Shown: positions 1 through 11,847 of the stretch, piece by piece
Layout of the letters: each line of letters opens with the position of its first letter
Position numbering within the stretch: the first letter of the stretch is position 1
Source: Isoetes taiwanensis
Taxonomy: Eukaryota; Streptophyta; Lycopodiopsida; Isoetales; Isoetaceae
NCBI GenBank assembly: GCA_021234155.1
Contig: JAJEKV010000030.1
Span: 4,198,050-4,262,049, forward strand
DNA length: 64,000 nucleotides
Direction of reading: 5' to 3'
Translations under genes and position numbers: made by a program
The notes under the pieces: model-generated
The model's database searches: none
Told to the model about the DNA's origin: nothing
What the model saw: only the letters and a program-made list of their open reading frames with translations

Positions 1-1400
1 GTCTCTCTTCCTTCTAAATATGCGTATTTATCTTTTCCATAAACTTCATTCTTGGTTACTATTGTGGTCTTTTCTAATTTAGGAGTTTAGATTATCATTT
101 GAATTCTGCGTCTTGGTTTGCAGCTCTCCCTTACATTGTCCTTTCACTTGATCCATTTTAAAAGTTTCTATATTGTATATGGACCATTTGGTTGTATCTT
201 TGGTACAGTCTTGTCAAAGTGCATGTGGACCATTTGGTTGTGTCTTTAATTTGGTTTCATCAAAGTAGTATTTAGACCCTACATTGAAGGTCATTTTATT
301 GCCTTTGATCTTTCCGTCAAAGTCATGTTTAATTCTGCAGCGATAGACATTTTATTTTCTGTTGAACTTTGAATATAGCGTTATTGTTTCGGGACCTATG
401 ATGGATTATAAGCCTTTGAACTACCTATGATGGATGGTTGCTTTTGAACTGTAAATATAATTATAATGTTTCTGTTTGGAGTTTTTTGTCATTTCGTGCT
501 ATGCAAATTTTTTTTTGTCTTTGGCTTTTTGTCTTGCTTTCGTTTTATGTACCATGGAATTACGTGTCTTTGGTATAATATTCTTGTCTTGCTCATTCTT
601 GTGTCATGAACTTCGATGGTATTACAAGAAGATGTCCTGCGAAGGTGGTCATTTTTAATGCTTTTGAACTTTGATGACAAGCGTTTGTAAGCTTACCGCG
701 AGTGGTCAATTGTTGCTTTTGGTTTGTAAATGTAGCGTAAATATAGCGTTTTCGTTTTATTTGGGGTCTTTGTCTTACTTTCGTTTTGTGTGCGATGTAA
801 GTTTTTATCTTTGAGGTTTTGTTTTACTCGTTTTATGTGCCATGTAAGCATTTTTTGTCTTTGATTATGAGGTTTTGTCTCGCTTGTTAGGTGTATCATG
901 GAGTTCTCGAAAATATTACGAGGAAATGTCTTGCGAAAAAGGTACCGCGTTCTTTTTGGTTTGTTATCTATATGGGTGAGTTTAGGTTCTCCTCCATCTA
1001 TATACAAGTTTTAGAATCACGGTGAGAATATGCCCCTGCAAGAGAGGAAACATTTTTGCTTTATCTCTTTTCTCTTTATTGAGTCCTTGTCTACTAGTTT
1101 CTTGCTATAGAATCCAAGGTACGGATTTTTTTGAAGGGGGTAGATAGGATAACTTTGCATAGTTCTTGCATGTTGATCACCATGATAATATCATCAAAGA
1201 TATTCATTTTATCCTTATTGTTCCTCTTCTTCGGTAGATAAATATGTTGTCATAGAACCCATCCTAGGAATGCCCACAGTTCTATTGTGATAGCAATAGA
1301 GCAGGCATTCCTTGGATGAGAGGCGCCACCGGACTCCCTATTTATTGACATCTTTCCATTTTTTTCATCATCGGCATTCTCTTGAGCTAGTTTTAGGCTT
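1..1400. other. T-rich non-coding stretch with imperfect internal repeats
   Basis: No coding region is recognisable. The plus strand is strongly T-rich. Two related blocks, near 490-650 and 780-950, share runs of the type 'gtctttg...ttttgtctt...catgga...' and look like a decayed tandem duplication. A phrase 'acccatcctagga' at about 1,257-1,270 recurs at 2,815-2,828 and in inverted form near 3,587-3,600, which ties this stretch to the inverted-arm element downstream. Confidence 0.4.
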
Positions 1401-2831
1401 CTTCTCTATCTATCGGTTTCCCTCACCCTCCCTCCCTTGTCTACATCGATCTTATCCGGCGTTTTTATTTTCTCATTACCCCTTTCCATTCCATTTCTTT
1501 TTGTCCGTTGACCATTTTTGTCTATGTTTCCATGTTTCGGGTCCCTCTGCTGACCTCTAGATCTTCCATGGTTTCCTTCGATGTTTTTGATAGTGCATAT
1601 GTCCTTATTCATCAGGTTTCTAGATGTAGCCGGGGCCTACTCATTATCCCGTTCTTCTCGGAGTCTGTCAAATCTTCTGTACTTTTCAGGTCGCCTTGCA
1701 GCCCTCGATATCCTCCGTGCTTTCTTTCTTCTTTGAGGATACATATATTTTTATTTCCATTTTTTCTCGGTGTGGCTCTGTAGCCTCTGCGACTTCTTAT
1801 CTTTTCATTCTTTCGGCATAGCTATAGCCTCTGGTGACAATTTTTTTGTTCATTTTCTCTTGGACAATATTTATTTATTCATTTTTCTGAGGCGTGTGGA
1901 TCTGTCTATGTTGTGGCTCTAGTGTCGTCAGCTTTGTCTGCATAGTTTCTTTTTCTCGGCGTGGTGTCGTAGCCTCCGAGACAATCTTTGTTATTCATTT
2001 CCTCTCGTAGCCTTGTGCTTTGCACTAATCGGATGGTTTTCTTTTTCTGCGATGGTTTTCATGCGGGCGGTTCCGATTGGTGACTGTTGTTTTCTTCTCG
2101 GCGTGGCCTGGAACCTCAAAGTGCTATTATATATTTTGATATTTGTGCTTTGGCACATGTCTTGAAGCTACTACTAACTTTCTAACGGGCCATTCTCCTT
2201 TGCATTCTTTCCATTACAAGTTCTTTCTTGCAGCTTGCTCAGTTGTCAGTGCCATCACGTTGTATTTCAACTCTTTTCTCGGCGGATGTATGCTAGTAGC
2301 GGTCTTGCGGAGCACGTTGGTGGCGTTTGCCATAAGAGCCTCGGCATGGCCATGGAAGAGTGCTATTATATTCTTCATTTTGCACTTTTGGCATGCTTAT
2401 GCTGAAGCTTCTAACTTTCTAACGGGTCATTCTCCTTTTTCATTCGTGAGGTCATTTTCTTTGCGGTTCTTCCATTTGTTAAGCGTCATCATCTCGGTGG
2501 ACACATGCTAGCGGCATTCTTCAAAGCGTTGGCGATTGTTTCTCATTAGGGTTTTCCTCAAAAAACCGAAAGGGTGGGGTTTTCATCAGATAAAGCAATC
2601 ATCACATTTCCCATTTTATATGGACAATGCGGTGGATATATCATCTTTTATCTTGTATTCCTAGTTTAGGTCATATGCCGATGATTGTCTAGTTTGAACA
2701 TCTGATTTCAAATATTTTCAAAAAATTATACACGGTTGGGAATCAATTTGTACTCTTGATATTTACAAAGCTCAATAAGAACACCACTTCACGACCCGGT
2801 ATATGCCTATCATAGGACCCATCCTAGGAAT

Positions 2832-3240
2832 TGTTGAATATGATAGTGTATCTATGTGGTTCTTGGGTTTTAAAATGCAAAGCATCCAAATTAGAATGCA
2901 CATCCATATTTATAGAGGGATGATCGATAGAAGATCAAAGAACCTGAGGAGATAAAAGGCACAAAGATGGATTTGAGATTCTTCTTGGAGCAAAGCCCGA
3001 TTGTTTTCTCAAGAACAATCATGCAAAAGCTGTCTCAAAGGTCGTGTATTGTAGAAGTCAGTTGGGCAGGGCGAATCAAAACGGAGATAGTTGGCTATTT
3101 GAAAGCAGCTCAAAACAAGTCAAGATTGAGTGAAGCGACACTAAAGCAAACAAAAAAAAATGAAAAATCTCTGCCAAAATTAAATCTTTATGACAAACAA
3201 GCATAGTAAAATGAACATTGTCTTCTAAAATAATTAGCAT
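2832..3240 (+). repeat. Copy 1 of a three-copy gene-fragment repeat
   Basis: This block recurs at 32,384-33,070 in the same orientation and at about 62,800-63,370 inverted. The three share long identical runs, for example around 'aatgcaaagcatccaaatt', and copies 1 and 2 share about 75 bases ending at 3,260 and 33,075. Reading frames in the other two copies give a lysine- and arginine-rich, coiled-coil-like stretch and a hydrophobic segment, so the repeat probably derives from an exon of a plant gene. This copy is the shortest and is broken by frameshifts. I cannot name the source gene. Confidence 0.55.
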
Positions 3241-3242
3241 TC

Positions 3243-3590
3243 TTAACATTTATATCTTTTGATGGAAGCGTCAAAGTAGCACCCGCAATTCTCAAAAGGA
3301 TCATAAGCCACAATTTTTTTCTTTTTGAGTCCCATCACACTCGATCCAACTTGCGTCTTCCATAAAGGATGGAAATTGACGGTGGTGGAAGACAACCAAC
3401 AAACTTGATCATCGAGTGTTGAAGCGGATGCAAGGATCTGTTTGTGAAAATATAGCCTCCATTCTCCTCGAGCATGCCATACTTGTAACTCATTCCACAT
3501 CAAAGCAATTGTTCCCATGAGGGCTGCCCATGTGTTGGAATAACCTCATGTCTATCCCATCACGAGGATGGCCATATCTCTCCATCCTAG
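3243..3590 (-). pseudogene. F-box/kelch-like gene fragment, copy 1
   Basis: The minus strand encodes a 91-residue open stretch with ALMWNELQVWHARGEW, DDQVCWLSS and, near the C-terminus, KIVAYDPFENCGCYFDA. The last motif, a 'aYDPf.n.W..fda' phrase, is typical of the F-box-associated or kelch region of plant F-box proteins, which present substrates to SCF ubiquitin ligases. No F-box is present, so only the C-terminal part survives. It sits in the loop of an inverted-arm element, and a closely related copy lies at 33,088-33,578. The domain assignment rests on this one motif type and is moderate. Confidence 0.45.
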
Positions 3591-4529
3591 GATGGGTTCT
3601 ATATACAATCAAGTGAAGTGAAGTGGTGTTCTCATTGAGCTTTATAAAATCGTTTGAGTACAAATCGATTCCCCCCTTGGGGTAGAACTTTTGAAAAGAA
3701 CTTGAAATTTACATGCTCTGAAACTAGACAATCATCAAAGCGAAGAAACTAGGGAGTACAAGATAAAAGATGTTTCATCTTGGCTTCGTTCTATACAAAG
3801 AGAAACACGGCGATAAGCTTCTCATCGAGATGGAAAACCATATACTTGTGACCCGTACACTTTGACCACTAAAGAGACCTCAAAGTTAACCCAGCAAAGG
3901 CAAAGATAATGACGGATCAAAAGAGTTAGAAGCTTGGCGCATTAATGTATCAAATATCTAATAAAGTTCAAGAGGCTCCAGAACTCGCTAAAAAGAAAAC
4001 AAGCGACCGACCAATCGGGGAACTGTCCCCTAATGACCATCAGCGGAGAAAAATATCCGATTAGTCTTTGCCCTCGGAGGCTACATCGCCAATACCGAGA
4101 GATAATAGAAATGGAGAATGCCTCGCCGGGCCGTAAAGAGGAACGATGCAATTAAAAATTAACCGTTAACAAAGGTAAATGAAACAACAAGTCAAAGGAA
4201 CTTGAAGGAAGTAAACCCAAATACAATGAAATAGAGATGATATCAAAAGAGCTCTTGAGATTGTGTGGAAGGATATATTTGGAGCACAACAAACCCACAA
4301 AGGAGCAAAAGAAGTGAAGTGGAGAAATGGACCCATCAACACAACTACAAAATGGCTAATAGATATTGAAGGGACAAGCGAGACAACCGTAATAGGAGGA
4401 GGAAGATGAAACAAAAGCCAAAGGCATGAAATTGAATAATACAAATGACATAGGTTTGATAAAAATGGACAAAACGAAGAAATATGGGCATCGCGATGAA
4501 ATAAAGATAAGGATGAATAGAACAAAAGG

Positions 4530-5260
4530 AAAAACATATAAAATATCAATAGGGACCAAAAAGTCGATGGGAGGAATCAAGAGTCATGAATCAAAGGGAC
4601 TAAAAAAGCGAGCTAGCTAAGCCCGACCCTATAGAAGCGACAATGTCCAAAAGATTGTCATGGTATGGAACAAGGGGAGAAAAAGTGACTAAAGTGGCGA
4701 GGGGAGAAACTAGAGCGAGGAAAACAATACAAAGAACACTATGTACCGTGTAGAACCCCAAAGAAAGGACAAAAAAAATTCAAGTAGAAGGTTTAGGAAT
4801 GCACCGGATGGGACTATGGTGACTCGACATCCATAGCTATAAAGAAATGCAAGTATTCAAAGTAACAATGATGTGCGAAAAAATCCCATCGTGGACATGT
4901 GTAACACAAACTAGAGAGCACATAAGCACCCTCATATCATATTGATCAAAGGCATCAAGCGAAATAACGACCTTCTGATTGAAAACAAACACCTAGAACA
5001 AATCAAACCGGATCACGGTTACACAAACAAGAAATGTGCAAGTACATCATAAATAAAATTGATAAATAAAACAATGCCAAGGTATATGTCAGTTGAAACT
5101 AGACAAGATCAATGAAGCATGACAATAACAAAATGCATATAGGCTACAAATCCAGTACCATAACAAACTAAAACCGACAAGAAAGACCATAACTAAGATA
5201 TGAATAACGAGGTTGGGGCCGGACTAGATATTACGATAACAACAAAAGCGCTTAAAGATC
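4530..5260. other. A-rich degenerate sequence upstream of the gypsy fragment
   Basis: The plus strand is purine-rich. I see no sustained protein similarity on either strand. It may be the decayed continuation of the gypsy element at 5,265-5,600, whose reading direction (minus) points into this stretch, but no RNase H or integrase motif is readable. Confidence 0.3.
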
Positions 5261-5264
5261 AATC

Positions 5265-5600
5265 TTAAGTAAATAATCGCACCTTGGAGTCGCTCCAATA
5301 ACTCTGGGGGAGAAAGCGGATCTGCGATTTTGTTAGCGTGATTTTATTGAGGCCACGATAATCAATGACCAGTCGGCGAGAATCATCCTCTTTTTGACAA
5401 AGAAGATAGAAGCTCAGCGAGGGGGAGAATGTCGAATAAAACCGGTGGCTAGATTCTCTTCAATATAATCCTTAAAACCTTCAAACTTCGAGAGATAGAC
5501 CATATATCCCGGACTATATGGCGACATTGTCCGGGCGCAAATCAATTGGACAATCAAAACATCGAGAGAAAGTCGCGACATAATTTGTATGCAGAACATT
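5265..5600 (-). pseudogene. Ty3/gypsy reverse transcriptase remnant
   Basis: The minus strand encodes the start of a gypsy-type reverse transcriptase. An opening region ends FKDYIEENLATGFIRHSPPR; after a stop it continues ASIFFVKK, and after a frameshift comes DDSRRLVIDYRGLNKIT. These match the order 'L..YI.ENLa.GFIRpS...aPifFVKKkDgs.R.ciDYRgLNkiT' of Ty3/gypsy polyproteins, which copy element RNA into DNA. At least one in-frame stop and one frameshift are present and the YxDD region is not visible, so this is a dead fragment. No LTRs were found nearby. Confidence 0.88.
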
Positions 5601-6590
5601 GGGCGGACTTTACCGATGCCAAGCTAGTTGGCGAGTTTGGATTGCAAATCTTGAACTTGGATCTTGCCTTCAGTTTATGAACTCACTGAAGAAGAAATCT
5701 TTGAATACAAAAGCGAGGGGCATGAAGAAGCAACGAACAACTGGAACGAGGAGTGTGGACCGGGCAAGAAGCAAGTAGGCGTGGAGTAAATAGGCGGAGG
5801 AAGCGGGTGAAACGTGAAAGCGGGGGCGGGAACAAAGAACAGGAACCCGAGCAGGAGCGCAGCAAGAGCGCAAACCCGGAAAGCAAGAACCGGAGTTGGG
5901 CCATCGCCGAATATGGTCGTAACTGGGGCATGAAGTGGAGCGTAGGCAAGAGTCAATCGGAACATGGGTAAAACAAGGAACATCAGGGATCTTAATCGGA
6001 GCCCATCGATCTTTGCCCCGGACTGAAGTCGATGTTGGTGAGGTCCTGAACTGCAAAATGAAACGGAACTAGAATTAAAACCAACAAATCCAAAATAATC
6101 CTGATGCGCCAATCAACCAAGGGTTATGAAGCTCAAGCTAGGGCAAATCCAATACTATTGGCGATATGGGCTAGCGATGAGATTGAAGGAAATACTACAA
6201 GAAACTCCCTCGAACAAAACACGAAAGTATGCGATATATTCTATGATTGCACTCGAGGAGATCTCCCGTCCATCAATCACCCGACTTTAACGGGATGCTC
6301 AACCTTGCTTCTAGGGATGGCATACTTCTTGCCGGGCAAACACACTATCAAGACCTATGCAATTAAATTGAGAGATATGACACATTTTTTGCAAGTGCAA
6401 AACTTAGCCAACATAACTTAAATAAGAGTTATCTTAAGCATTAGAACCAACTTGACCATTTATAAAAAGATGGAATATGTACAAAATTTAAAACACGGAT
6501 GCATAAGTTAATTTATAAATAATTACTTTGGGAGTACGTTGTGGAAAACAAAAAAAGACCAATAACTAGATTCTTAATCAAATATACATA
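5600..6590. other. Unassigned sequence beside the gypsy fragment
   Basis: Open stretches exist on the minus strand (about 5,670-6,112), but their composition is that of pyrimidine-rich DNA read through, with runs of Phe, Leu, Ser and Pro and no domain. The segment could be degenerate gypsy sequence upstream of the reverse transcriptase. From about 6,430 the DNA becomes AT-rich without features. Confidence 0.3.
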
Positions 6591-6699
6591 TTGTACATCT
6601 CTTTAAAAAAATTGAGCCCAATTGAATTGAATATAGATCCACAGGAGACCAATCGGCTGTGGGACTTAAACAAACAAAAAACCGACCTATTACTATCGA

Positions 6700-7783
6700 G
6701 GATTAAAAACCCTTGCCCGAATGGCCTTGAGGGAAAAACCTTAGCAGTAATAGGTTTGCTAAATAAAGCTGTACATAAAAATAATATAAAAAATCATACT
6801 CAAGCGAATCATGATGAAAAGTCACCCATCCTAAACTTAAATTATATTTTGCTTTCTTCAGCGTGTACTTTTGGAATCTTATGTTCTCGTATGGACGTGA
6901 TGCCTTTTTCCTCTTGGTGGTGCATAAGACCAAAGAATACAACTTACTTTTTTTTCTTTCCTTGGGGATTGGAAGGATTCAAAACCCAAGTCTTTTACCA
7001 ACAATTTTTCATAAACGTCCTTTTTAAACGGCTTTTCTTTTCCTCATATTCCATTTTGGAGCCCAATATTGAACTTCAATCCAATAGTTCTCTAGTCCGG
7101 GTTTATCATCATCTTTGGTAGGTTCACATCTAACCTCACCTAACCAAACTAGGTATACATCTAGATTGTCAGGTTTAATGAGAACAAAATACCCTTTTTT
7201 CACATCCTTTGTAAGCGACCAATCCGATAGGCCATGCCATTGGGGTCTGCTAGACTTGCTACCAACATGCCAATTAGCCAAGCTCTTTTTTTTGTGAGGT
7301 ACCAACAGTCAACTCAACTTGTTCTAGGGATCTCTTCTCCCATCTAGAAACTGGAAGAAATCTATCTTTCAAAGGTCCTCGTCCATCAATGTTCTGCAAC
7401 CCACTTTTTCCCAATACATAATCACCTTCTGTAAAGAATCTTTCTTTGCTACACTCAATGTTGGTTGTTGTAAAATGTCTTGCCAATGGCCAATAAATTG
7501 TTTTAGTCCCCTCATCAATGCACAAGCCTGTCAACTGCAAGTGAAAAGTCAAGCATGACCAGAAGAAATTATTATCTTTATCCAAAACTTTTAGAGACGC
7601 ATAATGAGGGAGACCCAGTCTTTGAAGGTGATGTTTTAGCCAGAATCCAACTCTCCTGAGATCCATAAACTGTCCAGTGAAATGGAAAACAACTGCATGA
7701 GATACAAGGTTCTGAACACACTGCAAATGAGCATTATGGTCAATTTCAACAACCGGTAGGCGCGTGTAAAAGCATTTGAACAT
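6700..7783 (-). pseudogene. Unrecognised plant gene, frameshifted
   Basis: Two overlapping minus-strand open stretches read as one protein. The upstream one (7,274-7,783) contains VVFHFTGQFMDLRRVGFWLK, TGLCIDEGTKTIYWPLARHF and FTEGDYVLGKSGLQNIDGRG. The downstream one (7,024-7,305) contains HVGSKSSRPQWHGLSDWSL and YFVLIKPDNLDVYLVWLGEV. The join near 7,285 needs a one-base shift. A weaker basic stretch (KRKKASRPYENIRFQKYTLK) at 6,703-6,942 could be its C-terminus. The phrase 'kGYFVLIkPdn...vWLGeV' resembles short beta-barrel, chromatin-reader-like modules, but only loosely. Composition and length suggest a real coding origin, perhaps transposon cargo. I cannot assign a function. Confidence 0.5.
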
Positions 7784-7789
7784 TGTTGT

Positions 7790-8300
7790 GCCTCATAGAA
7801 TACACCCTCGGGGAGGCAGCCCGAGCATCCATATGGTCATCTTGTGCTTGTAACTCATTTTAGATACGAGCTGATTTTCCTCAACCTTTTCTACAAATGG
7901 CGGTAGAAATGGGAAGCTCATGTTATGTTGTTGATGGACTACACGGATTTGATGCTATGAAACTTGACAACCTGCTTTCGGGATTTTGGAAATTCAAAAG
8001 TAGATGACCTCACTATCGGGGATCCGGTGGATGTATCTTAATTTGTCAATGATCTACTTTAGTTTTCGGGCGAGTAATTAGGCCCTATTACATAATGGCC
8101 ACGAATTTTTGGATTAAGGCTGATCATTATAAGATCGGTTAACTCGTGGGTGTTATGATATATATCATTACTCTAAGTTTTGTGAGTGCTGTTTCATCCG
8201 GGAGATCCCCATGGATTGAAGCGGGCTGCCTCCTTTGCATGATGTATTTTTATTAGATGAAATATAAAAACAACCTTGCCCTAAAAAAAAAATCGAGAGA
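7790..8300 (+). other. Possible non-LTR retroelement 3' tail
   Basis: Plus-strand sequence ends in an A-tract (about 8,280-8,291) after a non-coding stretch with 'gcatgatgtatttttattagatgaaatataaaaac'-type composition, the look of a LINE or SINE 3' end. No reverse transcriptase is readable upstream and no target duplication was established. The call rests on the tail alone. Confidence 0.25.
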
Positions 8301-8721
8301 AGGCTCAAAAGCATGAGGATTGAGGCGGGAATTATTGGGTAAATTAGGAGGCGGCAAAGGAGAATTCATATCTGCGCCAGAAGAAGAAGCGAGAAACACC
8401 ATCTACCACTTTCTTGGGTGAGCGTGCTCGGTTCGGGCGGGCAAACTAGGGTTTGCCATGGTAGCCAAAATCTGTAAACTCAAATCCGCCCCGGATAGAC
8501 ACAACAAAGCTATATGACTTATACACCCGATGGAAAGCTCACATCTCTAGCTTTCCAAACGCACTAAAAAAATAACGAATCGACACTAGCTAGAAGTTAT
8601 GAAGAAAAACCGGCGTCGAGACCCTACATGGCCATACATTTCTCATGCAAAATATTCGTCCCATAAGAGATTGTTTAATGCAACAGAGTATTTTTCTGCC
8701 TTGTGTATCATGTTCATGAAT

Positions 8722-9232
8722 CATCAACTCATCAAAGTGTGATGTAATGTTGTTTGTTTTGGCCCCCAAAGGGAGCAAAATGTTTTTTAACCTATAACAC
8801 AAACCATTACATTACCGCCTTAAAATAAATTCCCCTTAAACCTTCTTTTGTTTGGGTGCATATTCACACGGGGGTGGAGACCATTTGTTGGATAGGCATA
8901 TTTTATTCCTTAATCTACACCGTACACAAAGTTCCTCGTTTATGGGGTATAGATGTATAGAATTTGTTATACTGTATAACAAGATTTGCAAAATACTATA
9001 AGATTTCAGGCAATATACTTTATGGTGTTGATTTTGTACATACAAAACATAATTACAGGGGCTCTCATTTGCCCCGTCACCCGTGTGAATATGCACCCAA
9101 ACAAAAGGGGGTTTAAGGGGGAATTTAATTTTAAGGCGTGTAATGTAATGGTTTGTGTTATAGGTTAAAAAATTTTTTGCCCCTTCGGGGCCAAAAACAA
9201 ACAACATTACATCACACTTGGATGAGTTGATG
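8722..9232. mobile_element. Foldback MITE, family A, two-armed copy 1
   Basis: The left arm (8,722-8,876) and right arm (9,072-9,232) are inverted copies of each other of about 155 bases: 'catcaactcatc' at the left end mirrors 'gatgagttgatg' at the right, and both arms hold 'gggtgcatattcacacgg' or its complement. The centre is about 195 bases. No coding capacity exists, so this is a non-autonomous, strongly self-complementary element. Related copies lie at 16,990, 53,827 and 55,970. Its arm carries a GC-rich 'ggccccTTCGggg'-like hairpin, a shared mark of the family. Confidence 0.75.
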
Positions 9233-9239
9233 TTATACA

Positions 9240-10790
9240 TCATACTTGGATGAGTTAATGTTATGTTGTGTTCGGACCCTAACAAAACATACAATACATT
9301 GTTAATATTTTAAAACATAAGAGCAATGAAATAAAAGATTGTTGATACAAAAACAGAAGTAAACACAGCTAAACATAATAAAAAACATTTGTAATGATGT
9401 TGTACTCATATGTTTAAAACATTTTCCTCATATGTTTATTTAATAACTAAAAACAGCAAATGAAATAGAACATAACATATTGACCGTGCAAGGAGCAACA
9501 ACAATCGGGCCACTAGGAGATGCCAATGTAAGTTGAGAAATGAACACAACAAAAGCAATTGCAGTGATAAAATTATGTTGATTTACTGGTTGAGCAGTGA
9601 AGCATCCAATCCAAACCTCATAAATTATGGCTCTGTACCATGTTTGTAAATGCTACATGCAACCATGAGTGAACTTCCCACATTATTGAAATTTCCCTTC
9701 AGTTTTTCTCCCTCCATAAATCTCTTCCAATGCTGCTAGTACACAATGCTTTGCAAGCTAAATCAGAGGCATCACTATACCAATCTTGTAATGGTTGCAG
9801 AGCTCCTTTTTAAAGCATCAGGGTCCCTTCCACAAAGCTTCTTACAAGCCCCTGTCTTCTGTTTTAGAATGGAAAGAAGCATAGTGTCCTCAATGCATGA
9901 CAGAACACGTCACATGCAAACCCTGTTTAACCGTCATTGTCTATCATTCAGCACCTGCAGTATCAATATAAACAAAATTTAAAATGTGAACTTTGATTTC
10001 AAATACCAACTATGAGAATGCCTATTTCTGGCGTATCTACAGCAAGTGTGATCTGACAAAATGACTTACAATATTAATGTTGACGAACTCATATCATAAT
10101 CAGAGCCTTACAACATCGGTCCATTCATTCGGCTGCAAACAAAAATGCCATGAATCTTCTGGAAATTTTTACTGCCACATGCATTTCAATCCTTTGCAGA
10201 CCATGGCACAACTTAATTCAGATGCCAGATTCCCACCCTTTCTACTCATTTCGTTATCTGCGTTAAGGGGCTGAGCCTCGTGGCATCCTTTCTGTGTCCT
10301 CCTCTGGCTGTGGCCTACATCTCTGCTTTGGATTGTAGGGAAATCGGCCCCTTTGGTCACTTTACATTTGCTATTGCTTGAACTTGCCCAAATCCATCTG
10401 GAACTGTCTGGACTCGCGCAAATCCGTCTGCAACTGTCTGCACTCACCGAAATCTATCTGGAATGGGGCGGAATGGCCTGACAAGAGTAAACTGCAGGAT
10501 CCAGCTTCATCGCAAGAGTAAACTGCAGGATCCAGCTAGAGGAAGCTGCGTTTCCGGGAGGTTTAGGGTAAACGTACAGAGCGGACTTTTTCGCTCATCT
10601 GGGATCTTCTCAATATTTTAGGCAAACACAAATTCTGCTTGACACAAAGAGCAACAGAAATACAAAAACTTGATACCTTTGTGGAAGCTAGTTCACCGCC
10701 CTTGCTCGCCCTAAACTCTGAAGTCCCTCACTCACAGCCATATCCAACGCAAAGCTTGATCAAAAAAATCACAAACCCTAAAATTAAAAC
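9240..10790. other. Mixed unassigned DNA with a short gene-like fragment and small tandem duplications
   Basis: A minus-strand stretch at about 9,740-9,960 reads ACKKLCGRDPDALKRSSAT and, one frame over, DASDLACKALCTSSIGRDL, which looks like one decayed exon of an unidentified gene. Two small tandem duplications lie nearby: about 33 bases at 10,386-10,460 (units with 'aaatccatctggaactgtctg') and about 30 bases at 10,484-10,537 ('agtaaactgcaggatccagc' twice). Nothing else is recognisable. Confidence 0.3.
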
Positions 10791-10794
10791 TCCC

Positions 10795-11030
10795 GAGGCC
10801 TGCATGCAATGCCCCAAAATTCATACACCACCAAGTACAAGATAAAAAATACATGGGTGCCCACCATTGGCGAAAAATGTTAAAATCACTGTTGGGGTAT
10901 GCGCACTCTAGATGTACTGATCTGTACATCCCATGGAATACGCCCATGAAATCATATAAAAACCATGTTAAAAAATGTACAAAAATACAAAAACAACCCC
11001 CTGTTATTATGCTACATATTCTTGGCAAAG
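10795..11030 (+). repeat. Dispersed repeat family B, copy 1
   Basis: A non-coding block holding 'catgggtgcccaccattg', 'ctctagatgta', 'aatcata' and ending 'accccctgttattatgct'. The same order of motifs recurs at 58,025-58,250 (plus), 51,735-51,875 (minus) and in part at 19,512-19,735. It is probably a terminal part of a transposable element; no coding region goes with it. Confidence 0.6.
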
Positions 11031-11845
11031 TATGTTCATTTCCTACTTTACAGGTTTGAAAATGCAGCATTCCCTTAGAGTGCAAATTTTCAACTTAGCT
11101 CAAGGAAAAATGGCACGCATTATATGCATTAGGAGTAGTATAACGATTTTGAGTAGTATGGATTTTGGCATTTGAGATTGCAAATACAGTTGTAAAGGGA
11201 TATAATTTGAACCAGACACTTTTAGATAGAGAAATAATGATTATCAAAGAAGAGATTCTGCCATCTGAGGCTGTCCAAAGGCTGATATTGGAGGACATGC
11301 ATGTACTATGGAAAATTGCTACAGTAGATGTATAATATCAAATGGCTTGCATAATTCATGCATTGATTATATTCCCGTGTCAATGAGGATTTCATAATGT
11401 AACTCTAGCTTGATAAATTTTTATATCACGAGTTTCCTTGGGAGAACAAAGGATTATAGAGAAGTAAAAAGAAGGCATTGAATTCTAATAATGAAAATCA
11501 TGAAGCAATTCAAGCGCGTAGAACCAAGTATAATTACTATTTCAAGTGCATAGAAGTAAGCAGAAATAGATCAATTCGTTCACAAATATAAGAAGACATA
11601 ACTTATCCCTTCTCTTCCTTACGGGCGGTTTGTTGGTTTCTTGCGAGTTCCATTCTAGAATATAAGAAGACATAACTTATCCCTTCTCTTCCTTACTAAT
11701 AGGTTAAAAAAGGACGGTCGAATGCATAAACAAATGCTTGATTTCACCCCTTTTTTTCAATTTATGCCCAACCGTTATTAGTAGACATTAAAAATCTCCT
11801 CTCCACATCCTCCCACCCTCCTCATGAGGCCAACAAGCCAAAAAT
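11030..11845. other. AT-rich intergenic stretch
   Basis: No gene is recognised. A phrase of about 35 bases beginning 'ataagaagacataacttat' occurs twice, near 11,588 and 11,660, about 70 bases apart. Otherwise featureless. Confidence 0.3.
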
Positions 11846-11847
11846 AG

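Larger units (their letters stand above)
1440..4520. mobile_element. Inverted-arm (foldback or Pack-TIR type) element carrying an F-box-like fragment
   Basis: Two arms face each other around a loop at about 2,832-3,587. The inner arms (2,640-2,832 and 3,587-3,775) match well: for example 'gatgattgtctagttt' at 2,680 pairs with its reverse complement at 3,721, and the stretch with 'gaacaccacttcac' near 2,780 pairs with 3,616. Collinear shorter matches continue outward: 'gtagcctccgag' at 1,969 with 4,074, 'actaatcggat' at 2,025 with 4,056, 'ccgattggt' at 2,073 with 4,010. Weaker similarity reaches about 1,440 and 4,520. The left arm is pyrimidine-rich and the right arm purine-rich, as an inverted duplication requires. 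No transposase is visible and I did not find the outer ends or a target duplication, so the class is open. Confidence 0.6.

Noticed and set aside
1312-2511. Several plus-strand frames rich in Phe, Ser and His
   Set aside because: They lie in the pyrimidine-rich left arm of the inverted element and have no counterpart in the right arm as a protein; read as non-coding.
5670-6112. Long minus-strand frames (up to 145 residues) beside the gypsy fragment
   Set aside because: Their Phe/Leu/Ser/Pro-rich composition is that of a pyrimidine-rich strand, two frames are open over the same DNA, and no domain is recognisable.
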